Shown here in pieces: positions 38,510-50,120 of a stretch of DNA of 64,000 nt. Location: the NCBI RefSeq assembly GCF_905475395.1, contig NC_058338.1:76953435-77017434 (forward strand), written 5' to 3'. Source of the DNA: Chrysoperla carnea (lineage: Eukaryota > Arthropoda > Insecta > Neuroptera > Chrysopidae). Both the position numbers and the translations under genes were made by a program. Each line of letters begins with the position of its first letter. The first letter of the stretch is position 1. A model generated the notes under the pieces. That model was not told the origin of the DNA. It saw only the letters and a list, made by a program, of their open reading frames with translations, and did no database searches.

Positions 38510-40325
38510 AATATTTTTTTTTTTGAAATAGAAAATCAATTGTGATATTACAAAAATGAATTATGGGAGTAATTTATTGTTAATTTTTTTTATTGTAAAT
38601 GTACCTTTATGTTCTTCTAAAAACTCTCAATTTATAGATTATAGTTTTTAATTAAGAGTTTGTTAAAATATTTATTTAAATTAAAAATGATTTTAATTCT
38701 TGATGTTTCTATTTTTTTTTTTTTTTTGCTACCAAAACTTCTATGATCCATTTTACAAATTCTTAAATATTTTAGTTATAGTGTAAATATTTAGGTACAA
38801 CAATTTTTACAGTGAAAAGTGAAAAATAGAAAACAAAAACATGAAATTAGTTACCTAGGTAAACGCTAACCATCAAATAGTAAAAATAGTGTTCAATTCA
38901 ATTGTCCATAATCTGCACTAATCAAGAAAGAAATTGATTTTAGGCTCTATAAATCATCAGAATCTAGCTTTAAAGTGATGCGTACAGTATAAATTCCTTA
39001 CCTCAGAAAATAATATGATGAAAATAAGCTGCATGTTCGTCTACGTATTCAATCTCCAGGACTTCTTTTGTGGTTTAGTTGGGTTTAGGCTAAAAAAACC
39101 TCTACTTTCCCAAAATCTCTACGAAAATTCTCGAAAGCAAGATAATGCCTTTCAGGGAATTTTTTTATTTTAATAGGACATAATGTAAAAGTGAAAAAAA
39201 TCTGTTATACATTTATTGTTCAATGATCTTCTTATTAGCCCCAATCCCACATAATCAAAAGTTTTCCTACTTCCAGAAAGGGAATGTCTGCTTCACTTAA
39301 CGAGAATTTCTAGAGATGTGGTATTTAGCAATGATATAATGAATTGATGGATAACTAAAAGGAAGAACTATACGTCATCTTACCACAATATACCACAGTC
39401 TATTCCTAACCCCCGACTTAAAGAAGGGATGCTATAAGGTTAACGGGTCAGTGTATTTGTTTACCTGCGTGTCAGTCTGTGACGTCGTATAACCAAGCAA
39501 ATAAAACGATTTAATTGTTTTATTTTGAAAGGCAATTTGATTGAAAATTTCTTAGCTATGTTTCAAGTGTGAGTTTAAAGGTGATTTTTTTCAAACAGAT
39601 TTGTAAATTTTCTTGGAACATATAGCTAAGAATCAAATTATATTTCAAACAACAAAAATTAAAATCGGTTGATCCGTTTTAGAGCTATGATTCCACAAAC
39701 CAATCGATAACATTTAATTTTTTCGGGGATTCCCTAAATTTTTAACTTAATTTGAACAGATTAAAAAAAAGGTTAAAAGTGTGTTTCACAACTTTATAAG
39801 AACTTTTTAACAGCTACCCCTTGTAAGAATAAATAGTCAATTATTTTATTTTGCAATTTATATTAAATAAAATTTACTTCATTAATTTTAAAAAAAATTT
39901 GTTAATTAATAAGACAAATTAAATTGATAGTTTTTAAAATTTCTTTATTAAATAATATTAACAATTAAGAATCACACCTTTCATATACACTTCATTACAA
40001 TTTATAAGAATCAGTAAATCACATTCTAAGTGTACATACGTAATAAATTACTGTAAAAATAAAGTACCGTTTTATTTGTAAATAAGGAAAATTTCTAGTT
40101 CGGGAACAAACTTCGAAAGTACATCATTTTTCTATATCGAAAAATATCCATCTAAATTTTTTTCCTAATATTAATCCAGCCTTTGTCTTGAAAATAAACT
40201 TTTGGAAATATTTCTTTAAAAAAAATTTCTTATAGTAACATTCATTAATTTCGTAGTTCATTCCCAAAATAGAGATTTATTCTGCAACTATAGACGTAAT
40301 ACTTAGAATATTTGAACTGATTCAT
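38510..40325. other. Intergenic between convergent genes
   Basis: It holds the 3' flank of the plus gene, where no canonical AATAAA was seen close to the stop, a T-run near 38711-38727, and a repeat X copy at 39408-39720. No further gene. Confidence 0.5.
39408..39720. repeat. Dispersed palindromic repeat X, copy 2
   Basis: AACCCCCGACTTAAAGAAGG opens the copy. TTTTGAAAGGCAATTTGATT and TCTTAGCTATGTTTCAAGTG are followed by inverted counterparts (TATAGCTAAGAATCAAATTA, TTAAAATCGGTTGATCCGTT), so the copy is a palindrome centred near 39595. Confidence 0.6.
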
Positions 40326-40331
40326 TTTATT
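40326..40331 (-). terminator. Poly(A) signal of minus gene
   Basis: AATAAA on the minus strand, 33 nt past the stop codon of the 40364-42038 gene, implying a very short 3'UTR. Confidence 0.6.
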
Positions 40332-40363
40332 GCTTTTAATTAGACATCACAAATAAATAAAAA

Positions 40364-42038
40364 TTATTTTAACGTTTCAGCGGATGTTTCTGGTCTCTGT
40401 CTAAATGGATTCGACAATAAATTCGCTACTGCTTGTAAAACTGATATTGGGATCTGTAAAAATAAAATTGATCACATTATAATCAGAAGCGAATTCAGAA
40501 AAACATGCAATCCACCTGTTGTTTGGTAAATTCCTTTATAGTCATTCCGCATATTGGAGACACTTTTCTTAAATTTTATTGAAAATGGTTTTTCATAATT
40601 TTTAAATTTGGCAATATTAATGTTTTGGCTTATGGTTTTAAAGTTTCAAGTCTGTTGTAATGCCATAAATTATTCTCCAAAATCGAGATATACATACATA
40701 GGGGAATTTAAATTTTAAAATAGTGTGACCAGTGATAAAATTTTTAATACGTTTTTATCAACAATTTATTACAATTGAATAAGGTTTCGTATTATGGCAC
40801 GATACGTGGTTGGCTAAGATGGTCCAGGCCCGGACCTTTCTAGGATTATAGATATTGTATGTGATTACCCTCCAAACAATCAAACATGGCCTACAAATTA
40901 TTATGATTGGAAATAAATGACTGAAAGAAGTAATTATAACTTGTGTAATATTTTTAGCCCCTCAAACAAAAACAAACGGGTGTTACAAGTCTGACCTAAA
41001 CGCATGAACCGATTTTGTTTGTTTGTTTGTTGTTTTTTTTTTATTCTTTTGAAAGGTAATTTAATGGAGAGTATTCTTAGCTAGGTTTTAATGGCGAGCT
41101 TAGGATTCTTTACCCAGAACAAGTAAAAATTAATGTTCCTTAAAATCGGTTCTGTTTCAAGAAGGCTCTAATAAAATAGGTAATTTAATGGAGAGTCTTC
41201 TAAGATATGTTTCAATTGCGAGCTTAAGAATCAGTACCCAAAAAATTTGTCGGAGGTTTTAAAATTTAGTAAATTTCACTGTTTTGTGAGTCTCGATATA
41301 CTTAAGTTGGCCCGTAGTACGTATTGATAAAAAACCGCAAAGGACAGTTTTTTTTTTGCATGTAAGGAGCCAACTTGGGCAACTAGATTCCTTAGACAAG
41401 CCACCTTTAGTTTCTGTTTGTCAGTTCTAGAACCTCTTAAATATGTCAAGTTTATAAAATTTTTAGTACCAGTGAATAAATCATAATTTTATTGATGGCA
41501 ATTTTTTGAAAGAATAATTTAGAGAGTTAATGACGTTTTAAAGTTAAGTGAGCCTTTTATGGTGCCAGTACCCTATAGATACAATTTTTTTTCTATAGTT
41601 TTTAGAAAGTTAGTTTTTACTTGGAATCTGAAATTTCATTTATCTAAAGATGAAATTTTCTAAATAGTACCCACCTGGAAAATGTCTGTGAAGAATTTAG
41701 CAATGGTACTAGTATCAATTGGCTTTGGATATTGCAAATCTGCTAATGGATTTTTTTCTGTTACTGGTGCTTGATCACTGGGTTTAACAGCGGTTATAAT
41801 TTCTGACGCTGGTAACACACGATTTTTTTGATCTAATACTGAATTTGCATCAACTGCTGCTGTAGCCTTTGGAAAAAATAAATCATTAATTATCGGGACT
41901 CAATCGAAATATGTTTCATAACTAAATACTTACATATAAACTATCAATATTTCGTGGTGATGTTGTGGCTCCATTTATTATTTGAACAATCAACAATGAA
42001 GCAATTAAACAACTGAATAAGATTTTTATGGCTGCCAT
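40364..42038 (-). CDS. Small secreted protein, three coding exons
   Basis: Coding exons on the minus strand are 42038-41934, 41866-41675 and 40453-40364, with GT-AG phase-0 introns of 67 and 1,221 bp, giving 128 aa. Residues 1-23 (MAAIKILFSCLIASLLIVQIING, of which 4-22 are hydrophobic) form a signal peptide. The mature protein lacks cysteine, is proline-rich in the middle (KPSDQAPVTEKNPLADLQYP) and ends in helix-prone IAKFFTDIFQ and IPISVLQAVANLLSNPF. An acceptor (TTTTATTTTACAG) ends 7 nt before the ATG, and a consensus donor GTAAGT after 42877 could close the 5'UTR exon. The IFQ exon end and the 90-nt last exon match the convergent gene at 37266-38509, suggesting paralogy. No named family is recognised. 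Confidence 0.85.
40957..41240. repeat. Dispersed repeat X, copy 3
   Basis: It lies in the last intron of the minus secreted-protein gene. GCCCCTCAAACAAAAACAAACGGGTGTTACAAG opens it in part, followed by GAAAGGTAATTTAATGGAGA and ATTCTTAGCTAGGTTTTAAT. A second partial unit follows from about 41176. Confidence 0.55.
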
Positions 42039-43544
42039 ATTGAATCTGTAAAATAAAATTATTTATTTGATATTTGCTAGTTTAATCATTTGAAGATAGT
42101 AATATTTTGTTTACAATTAACAACGAAGTGAAATTAAGAAAATTTCGGTTATTTGTCAGTTTATTTGTCATAGAAAAAAATACATGGTAACGAGAAACAA
42201 TTTAGCCTTAATTTTACATCGCCGTTTTATTTCATTAATACTCAAGTGAAAAAATTATGCATAAAAAAAAAATTTGTTTAAGTATTTTTTTTTTTTTTAA
42301 TTTGATTCGTGTAAAAGTCATTTATATGGTTTTTTCAACAGAGATTTCAGACTTAGATATAGTAGCTTATCCTTATAGTTAATTGAACCTATAGCATTCT
42401 GTTATGAATGCAGTTTAACTTGATTTCATTAGATTTTTATAAAATTGATTTAAACCAGATCAATGTAATTTTTTTAATCTACTTTGATTATATTTTGCAA
42501 ATATTGATTTTATAATTGAGTTTGCTAAATGTTCTTGAAATCTAGAACAAACATTTTTTCAATTATAACTTAATAAATTAAAAGCATGAAATATTTGCAT
42601 TTAGAAATAAAACAAAAATAAATTCAACTCGTATTTCAATTGCTTGTGCAATTTATAACTTGAAGTACGAAAAAAAAATGGATAAAAATGAATATATATT
42701 TACTTTTATAAAAATAATAATAACTTTTGATAGGAAATTTACTGCAAGCCCTGGTTATATGGACTTTAAAAATTAAGCTTGAGAGATAATTTCCTATGCT
42801 TTTTAAACCGCAAAATCGTCTTTTAGTTGCTTAGTTTGGTGACATGTTTGTATGTGTTGCTATCTTTCTTACTTACATGACATAAAAAACAAACGATTGC
42901 GTAATCAACGCTGTCTCTACATGGTATTTCAACAATTAACTCAGTCAACTGTTTGTTTTCACTTGTTTGTTATTAGGCTTAGTCATATAGTTTTACTCAT
43001 ACAATGATATTATATTTACAATTAATTTTATAATAAATAAACTTTTACAATGATTAAAAAAGTAAAAGTACGCAATAATGAATATTTTTAATTCATAAAA
43101 ATTAATCAAGCGATTAAATAATCAACCAACAACGTGCACATGAATGATAGACACTAATTCATTTTATAATTTAATTGCATCTATGTATAAATTGATAGTA
43201 ATACCAACATCGACAAATGTTTAATCAAAATAAAATATTAATATTTAAGTGATCGAGATGTAGTTTTTTCATCTCTCAGTTTACTAATAGTTTTCACACA
43301 TATTGCAAGATTTACTTTCTCTTACATGGTGATTAATGGGGTTTTACTGCGACTAGCCTTTTTATGTTCTTCTAATTACATTAAAACCTACTTGCCGGTA
43401 AAAGTAATTCCAACTTTTAAAATGAATAATTTAATTGAGGTTTTTTGTTTATTTTTTCGGTTTGACTCGAAAATATTTCGGAACTATAATGAAAATATTG
43501 TTCATTTAAGGTAATTACCCCGCTACAATATTGTCAAATTTTAT
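42039..43544. other. Upstream region of minus secreted gene
   Basis: It contains the inferred 5'UTR intron and a possible non-coding first exon ending at 42877. No promoter element can be assigned with confidence. The ORF at 43326-43514 (+) has no support. Confidence 0.35.
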
Positions 43545-44215
43545 CCAGGGAAGGTCATATTTATGTATAATGGCTAATAGCTTGTTTTGTAGCTAGCTAA
43601 TCAAAAAATAACTAAGGTAAAAGTTGCAGAGTTTAATAGGGGACATTATGTTCTGATATTAGCTTGGACCTAGTTCTTTGTGGACCTAGTTCTTAAATAG
43701 CCAATATAGTTCCTAAACGGTAAAATTTATAATGACACTTTAAATTATAAATTTTATCCTAATAAAAAAACTAACATTTTTCATCTACCCCATTTTTTCG
43801 AATATCGCCAGCTTAAGGAGGAAATACGAATAAAAAATGTCATTATTGCATTTAATCGAAAGAAAACACGCTAAGTTAGGAAAAATGCTTTAGCTAAAAG
43901 TGTTCAAAGGTAGAGGACATTTGCCTGTATCCATGGCTTAGACCTACAATATCGATAAACTTTAAGCGTGTTTTATTTCGATTAATTGCAATAATGACAT
44001 AAGTCGCATTTCTTCAGAAAGATAACGTTCTTCGAAAAAATGTTTTAAACAAAAATTGTTAGTTTTTTTTTTATGAGGATCAACTTTCTAATTTAAAGTG
44101 TTATTCTATCTCTTACCGTTTAGAATTTAAATTTTCTATTAAAACAATCGGAAGAACTAGGTTCAATCTGATGTCAGAGTATAACAGTAGTAAAATGAGA
44201 TACATTTTTGTCTAG
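43545..44215. mobile_element. Composite palindrome, MITE-derived
   Basis: The left block (43545-43776) is homologous to the MITE at 13444-13734 (AATCAAAAAATAAC, AGTTGCAGAGTTTAATAGGGG, ACACTTTAAATTATAAA). The right block (about 44058-44180) carries the same end inverted. Between them is a second palindrome (TCATTATTGCATTTAATCGAAAG near 43840 against ATTTCGATTAATTGCAATAATGA near 43975). The element appears to be a larger member or nested insertion of the same family. No ORF. Confidence 0.6.
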
Positions 44216-44239
44216 TACAGAGTACCAGAGTACTAGCGG

Positions 44240-44500
44240 ATGTCCACTTCTATGCTATGGTCCAAATTTCAAGACTTTAGCTCATCGGAAAATAGCATAA
44301 AATCAATTACAAAACTAAAAGACTTAAGCTCATCGGAAAATAGTTTAAAATCAATTACAAAGTTCCACCCGAACCCTAAAAAACGTTTTCTTCAACTTTC
44401 TGTTCTCCTTTTTTTTCACTATTTTCATACATTGTCATCTACTTCTGAGCTGTGGTTCAAATTTAAAGTCTCTAGCTCATCGGGAAGTTACACAAAGTGA
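44240..44500 (+). repeat. Internal direct repeats
   Basis: GACTTTAGCTCATCGGAAAATAG..TAAAATCAATTACAAA occurs twice in tandem (about 44273 and 44325). The segment ATGGTCCAAATTTCAAGACT recurs as GTGGTTCAAATTTAAAGTCT near 44452. An 86-codon ORF spans it only because of this duplication. Confidence 0.5.
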
Positions 44501-45591
44501 GTTAATAAAAACCTATCAATAAGTAAAGATTCAATTTGAACAAGACAATATTGTTATATAAATAAGATCTATTTATTAATAAATTTATATCATATATGGT
44601 AAAAACTAAGCAATTTTTTATGGTAAATCAATTGTGTTTGTTTTTTTTTTAATTTCGTTTTCGTACCATATAAGTGAAAATATCCAATAATCAACTTTTA
44701 TAAACTTTTATTGAAACATCTTTTATTTATATGGATTATGATAAATATAGATCTGAAGATAAAAAAGGATAAATTATATTTAATCGTCATATATTTATTA
44801 TTACTTGTTTATCTTATACTGCGGCCAGCTACGACGATGAATCCTATATCTACTACAACGAAGAAAGTAATAATATAAAATGTGAATATCAAAGATAGAA
44901 ACGCAGAATAGCAGAACAACGTTTAGAAATTTTTCATAATTACTGAACTTTAAGAGCTTTTTGGGGTCAACCATTAGAGGTTAAGCAAAGCATTTAATAT
45001 GAAGGGAAATGAATCATATATCACTTTAGATAGATGCTTGTTTATGACTGCCATAATAATTACTTGACGTCAGTAGTTTTTTTTTTGCAGTAGCAGAGTC
45101 AAAAATTGTTTGGGAATCACCAATCTTGCAAAATATTTTTTTGAGAATACGAAAAGTATCCATGATTAGCAAGAAAATTTCGTACAAAACAAATAAAATG
45201 TTTAAACCTTAAATGTTTCAGCTTTCATCATGCAGCAAAAAATATGACATTTTCAATACATTAAAAATTCTAATAACTAATACAAAACTTTGTAAGAATT
45301 TGAAAGTTCATTCATAACAAAAATATAATTCAAGGTTGCTAATTAATACTAATAAATTAATTATACATGCAATAATTATTTCAAAATGATTAGAATGTAA
45401 TAATTAGAGCAGGTGTTTGTTTTTTTTTTTTTATTCTTATGCTGGTGGTATTATAAATATGCAAATTTTGTTTTTGTTGTGTTCAATGACCTATAACTCG
45501 ATACTTTCGACTTAATTTGTTAGATCTCGTGCATAAAATTGATGGTGTAAGATGTAATAAAATTTAAGGGTCGGTCGGTCTACCTCACTAT
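44501..45591. other. Intergenic, no recognised content
   Basis: AT-rich sequence. The last part may include unrecognisable upstream transposase sequence belonging to the remnant that follows. Confidence 0.35.
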
Positions 45592-45765
45592 ATGAAAAAT
45601 CTAGCGTATTCAAATAAACCACAGTTCAGAGAGCTAATTCAAAATATTATGGCTGCGGCTGCTTCCATCCGAGACGATCAAGGTAGTCTTCAGGGGGCTA
45701 CGTCTTTAATTATTAGAAAAGAAATTATGTGTTTTGAGGCAGTGGGGTGGGACATTTTGAACTAA
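45592..45765 (+). pseudogene. Mariner/Tc1-like transposase C-terminus remnant
   Basis: A 57-residue reading frame starting YMKNLAYSNKPQFRELIQNI and continuing SIRDDQGSLQGATSLIIRKE..CFEAVGWDIL has the layout of the C-terminus of IS630/Tc1/mariner-superfamily transposases: after the last catalytic Asp comes a [Y/H]LK.LVY..P motif, then EL...I..A...I, then R...C....G. The upstream DDE core is not recognisable, so only a tail survives. The assignment rests on motif order, not a search. Confidence 0.5.
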
Positions 45766-45888
45766 AACTTTACATTTGTGTTAGCATTACACAAATTTTT
45801 AATTAACAAACAGTATACTACTTCACTGAATAAGTTCTGTACTTTATTGGTTAAATTTAATAGTGCATATAACTCCTTAACTATTGGG

Positions 45889-45998
45889 TTTCAAATAAAA
45901 GTTTATGAGGCTCTCAAACTATGCCCTAGATTTCGAATAAAAGTATATGTGGCTGTTAAACTATGCCCTGGGTTTCGAAAAAAAAGTATGTGAGGCAA
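45889..45998. repeat. 42-bp tandem repeat, ~2.6 copies
   Basis: Units begin TTTC(A/G)AATAAAAGT.TATG at 45889 and 45931, with a shortened third at 45973. Each full unit ends AAACTATGCCCT. The period is 14 codons, so an ORF (45778-45993) runs through it, but nothing else indicates coding. Confidence 0.7.
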
Positions 45999-47012
45999 TT
46001 TCTACTTATAATTGTCCAAAAAATGCGTTCTTAAACTATATTCATCTAGTCACGGTCACCCTGCATATTTAACATGAACTGCAGCAAGTAACAGTTTTTT
46101 GGCCCTTAAATAGCTAGATAACTGTAATAAAGACGTGCTAGATAACTGTAAAAAAGATGTTGCTATTCAATAACAGTAGGTATCCTACAAATTTTACTTT
46201 TCCTTACCATCTTCAAATGGGTGCATATTCGATTTTCCTACAAAAAAATAAATAAAAAACAAATGCTAAAATCCTCTTATCTAATCAAGCTAACTAATGC
46301 TCGTAAAACGATACCAAATGCCGAAGAAGTGTCGAAAAGTGTCGAACAAAAGATTTTTTTCTTGCGTTTTTTTTATTTACCTTCTTATGAGAATAACGAA
46401 AAAAAAAGTATTCGTCAGATTTGAGTCGGGGAGTAATATAAAATATCGTACTAAAGCGTTAAATTTTCAACATCATGCTGAGAACTTAATCTGGCTAAGT
46501 TTCTACCGCACATTTTATTCAAACTTTATATAAATTTACATCAATTTACTATCTAATTTAATTTTTTAGTTTTTATTCAACTCAAGTAACTACTAATCCA
46601 TCTATATCTAACTTTTACTCTCAAATTAATTTTTTTAGTTTTTAGTTTTTATTTAAACATTTATCTGTTTATAGTAAATTACATATTACGTATTATGTAC
46701 ATAGATAAATCTTTTCTAGCAAAATACGTAAATTTACAAACAGGAAGTAATCATGAAGCGTATTGTTGTATAGATAGCTATTGCATGTCAAATCAAAACA
46801 ATACAAAATGATATATTTAATATAATAAAAGACATTATAAATGATTGATTAACCACCATTGATTAAAAAAACAAAAGAAATATAAACAAAAATAATTTTA
46901 AAGATATTATTGATTGTATCAACAGAACATTTTGATCAATTTATTTCAATTCAAAAATTTCAATACATAGAAATGAACATTGAATTTTTTAGCACGCTTT
47001 TATTAGCTTGAC
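45999..47012. other. Intergenic, no supported gene
   Basis: Overlapping plus-strand ORFs of 67 and 78 codons near 46221-46533 are in different frames and have no domains. AGCACGCTTTTATTAGCTTG at 46991-47010 is another copy of the recurring short motif. Confidence 0.35.
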
Positions 47013-47080
47013 GTCGCCCTATAAGCTTAGGGCGAGCTTAGCGGTATGCTTAGGGTAGCAGGTTCGAAACCCGCCGTCGC
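47013..47080 (+). repeat. Degenerate tRNA-like SINE head
   Basis: GTCGCCCTATAAGCTTAGGG and the box-B-like GGTTCGAAACC (47061-47071) followed by CGCCGTCGC match the head of the SINE at 52559. It has no tRNA cloverleaf and no SINE body follows. Confidence 0.5.
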
Positions 47081-47198
47081 AAAAAAATTAAAAATGTTTG
47101 ATAACAAAGGTTCCTTTTTTTTAAGGAACATTTTTTACATTTAAACTTTTGTTCTATCGCTAACAGTTTACAAGATAGGTCCTACGGATCCAAGACCA

Positions 47199-47410
47199 AA
47201 TTGACCTATGTTGCCCATTTACGGACCAATCCTACTTTTTACGTCCTGAGCACGCCATAAAAATTTCAACTTGATATATCTTTTTTTTGAGTTATCGTGT
47301 TTAAAGTCAGGCGGATGGGCAGACGGACAGATAGACATTCAGACGGACAACTGGAAATGGTTTTTATAAACACCCATAATTTTTGTTCGTAGCATTAATA
47401 TTTTTAAGCT
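47199..47410. repeat. Dispersed repeat Y, copy 2
   Basis: TTGACCTATGTTGCCCATTT, TTTTTACGTCCTGAGCACGC and TTTTTTGAGTTATCGTGTTT are followed by GACGGAC words, in the same order as at 27081-27290. Confidence 0.55.
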
Positions 47411-49865
47411 TTACAAACTTGGGATTAAATTAATATACCTGGATATATTTCATATATACCTACATGGTATAAACATGAAATATTAATAACTATATGAAAT
47501 TATTTGGTATGTAAATATTTTTAAAAAAAATTAGAAGCACCTTCCATAATATGTTAGTCGTTATTAGCCATAAAATTTTAATTATGAAAGCGTATAAAAC
47601 TACTCATTTTAATATTTCAATTATTATGTAAAAATTTTAACATTTTTATTGGATCAGATCTATCAGATCAGATTTGACTGTATATTGATACAGTCAAAAC
47701 TGCAACCCTCTATTGTTTTTGCAGAGGTTAATGATTTTTCACGATAAAGATGTTTAATATTCAATAAAGACATCAAAGGAATCTTGTTGGAAAATTTAAA
47801 TTGATTTAAGTTTTGAATCGAACAAGGTTAACCCAACACAAATAAATTTTATTTTAATATAATAAATGATATTTAAAACCAAATTAAAAAATCATTTATA
47901 TCAGTAGAAATATAATCAGCTTATTTGAATAATTGATTGAAATATAATATTTTTAGCAGAATTTACTTTCAAATTATTTCAGTCTAATTTACTTCCGTTT
48001 TTAATATTTTTCAATACATGCATTGTATGATATTTTAATTTAGAAATTATATAATTTTGATCAATCGAGTTTCAATTATATTAAATTTTTATTCATTTTA
48101 TAATAAGATTTTGTTTTGAATATCTATTATAAAATATCTTACCATTCGAAATAAAAAATAATTTTGCTGTGTCACCGACATTTGACTTTACAAATAAGAG
48201 CCTGAGGCATTCAGTTTTAAAACGGTTAATCCAATTTATACATTTGATCTATCAAACCCAAGCGGTTGAAACTATTATTTTTAGTTATTTATAGATGTCT
48301 CACTTTATTTAGCTGTTTTCTAAGGATCAATTGAATTTTGCAAGGCTTAACATTGAGTACTCAACAGTCACTATTCTCAGCAATTAATGAAAGAAAATTA
48401 TTGCAAAATAAAACTTGTTGCGCTTTTCACGAAACTATTTACTCACACTTTTCGGACCTCTGATATTTTATGATAAAAACTTATTTTAGCGAGCATTTGT
48501 CTATTTTTTTTTTTAAGGAGAAGATAATAGGCTCTTGTTAAAGCCTTGAGAAAAGTAAGTGATTGAACATTACATTCTGATAATTACAAAATGTAAGGAG
48601 TAATCCAAATTGAGTTTTCCAACCTAATAAGAAAAAAATCACTCTACTGTAATATTATGTCAGCTATATTTTTATTAACCGAGTATAAATTATACTCTAT
48701 ACTCCTGATCAAAATCGGGGGGGGGGGGGGTTTATTTCCGTTGTATTTTGGCGAATATACTGGAGTATACCTTGGTATATTTCATATACATGGTAAAAAT
48801 ATATTTTAAAAAAAGCGAAAGAGTATGATACTTTTATGCTTTACGACATGGGTTTTTTTCAATTATGTAAATTTCACTTATTTCAACCTTTGGCATTATA
48901 AGTGTAAAGACAGGACTTATTTCACTTTTACATTTTACTTAGAAGCTATAAAGTATTACATGGTTTTGCATAACTCTCAATAAATTTTAATCGTGTGTAA
49001 TAATATTGTTTTGATTATAATTTATTTTATTAAAACTTAAATAACGATAATTTTAAAAAGAACGAATGTATGTAAAAAAAATTAAAATTAAGTACCTAGT
49101 TGAGAAAGTTGAATATGATTATAATTTTGTGAAATCATTACCTATTTTGTAGGTATTCTGAAGGGAAACGGAAGTTTATATATAATAATATATTCTTAAG
49201 TAATAAAACAATTAAACGCTTTGGTGGATTAAATGTTCTTATCATCAGATGAAACTATGAAAAGAACCTTGCTTTAATTTTTAGATTCTAATTAGTTTCA
49301 GTTTAAGGTTGTACATATTACTATTTAAATAAATAAATTAAATATTTAGAAAGTAATTTAATATATTCTACTACGAATGTTTCCAAGATAATACAAGGTA
49401 CCCCTTTATTTCAGATAAATCTTATTGCTTTACAGGGAACGAGAATTATTCCAAAAAAAAGCCGGTATGAAGTCTTACCCAGTTCATCATTATTTAAAAA
49501 TAAGAATTACCGAATGATTTAAAACTTTATATCCCACTGGCTTTGGTTGGCAGTTCTTATTCAGTAAATCTTAAAATACATCAATGAACGGTTAAAGTTA
49601 CTCTTTATTTTATTGAATTTATTGCTTCCGAAATACAATCTTGTATAATTTTAAAATTGTATTTCTTTTGCTAGTTTAAATTAATTACTAAGATTTGAGG
49701 CCATTGACCGCCACTATTAATATATGTAATTATTTCAATTCAATTTCAATCGGCACGAAATACGCAGCTATTTGCTTGTCAAATTTATTTCTGTTTTTTT
49801 TTTCCAAATATCCATGTAATTAATTTTCTATTTTATTGAAATTACCCGTTTATATATGTATTTTT
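47411..49865. other. Intergenic, includes poly-G tract
   Basis: No gene is supported. The only notable feature is the G14 tract at 48717-48730. Confidence 0.4.
48717..48730. repeat. G14 homopolymer
   Basis: Fourteen consecutive G in a strongly AT-rich setting. Confidence 0.85.
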
Positions 49866-50120
49866 AACCCCCAAACCAGAAAAAAGGGTTGTTATAAGAT
49901 TGACCGCTGTGTGTGTGTCTGTCTGTCAGATGAAACGCATTTGATTTTCTTTTCTTTAAAAGGTAATTTAATGGAGAGTATTCTTAGCTATGTTTTAAGT
50001 GCGAGTTTAGGGTTTCGAACCGGGAACAACTAAAAACTAGGTGATGATCTTCAAAATCGGTTCAGTCGGGAGAAGACTCTAATGAAAAATGTAATTTAAC
50101 GGAAAGAGTGTTCTTAAATA
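49866..50120. repeat. Dispersed repeat X, copy 4
   Basis: AACCCCCAAACCAGAAAAAAGGGTTG opens it in part. AAAAGGTAATTTAATGGAGA and GTATTCTTAGCTATGTTTTA follow as in the other copies. A second half-unit starts near 50053. The ORF at 49836-50033 is a product of the repeat. Confidence 0.6.

Noticed and set aside
44240-44500. 86-codon serine-rich ORF
   Set aside because: Its length comes from a local tandem duplication; no start context, domain or splice sites.
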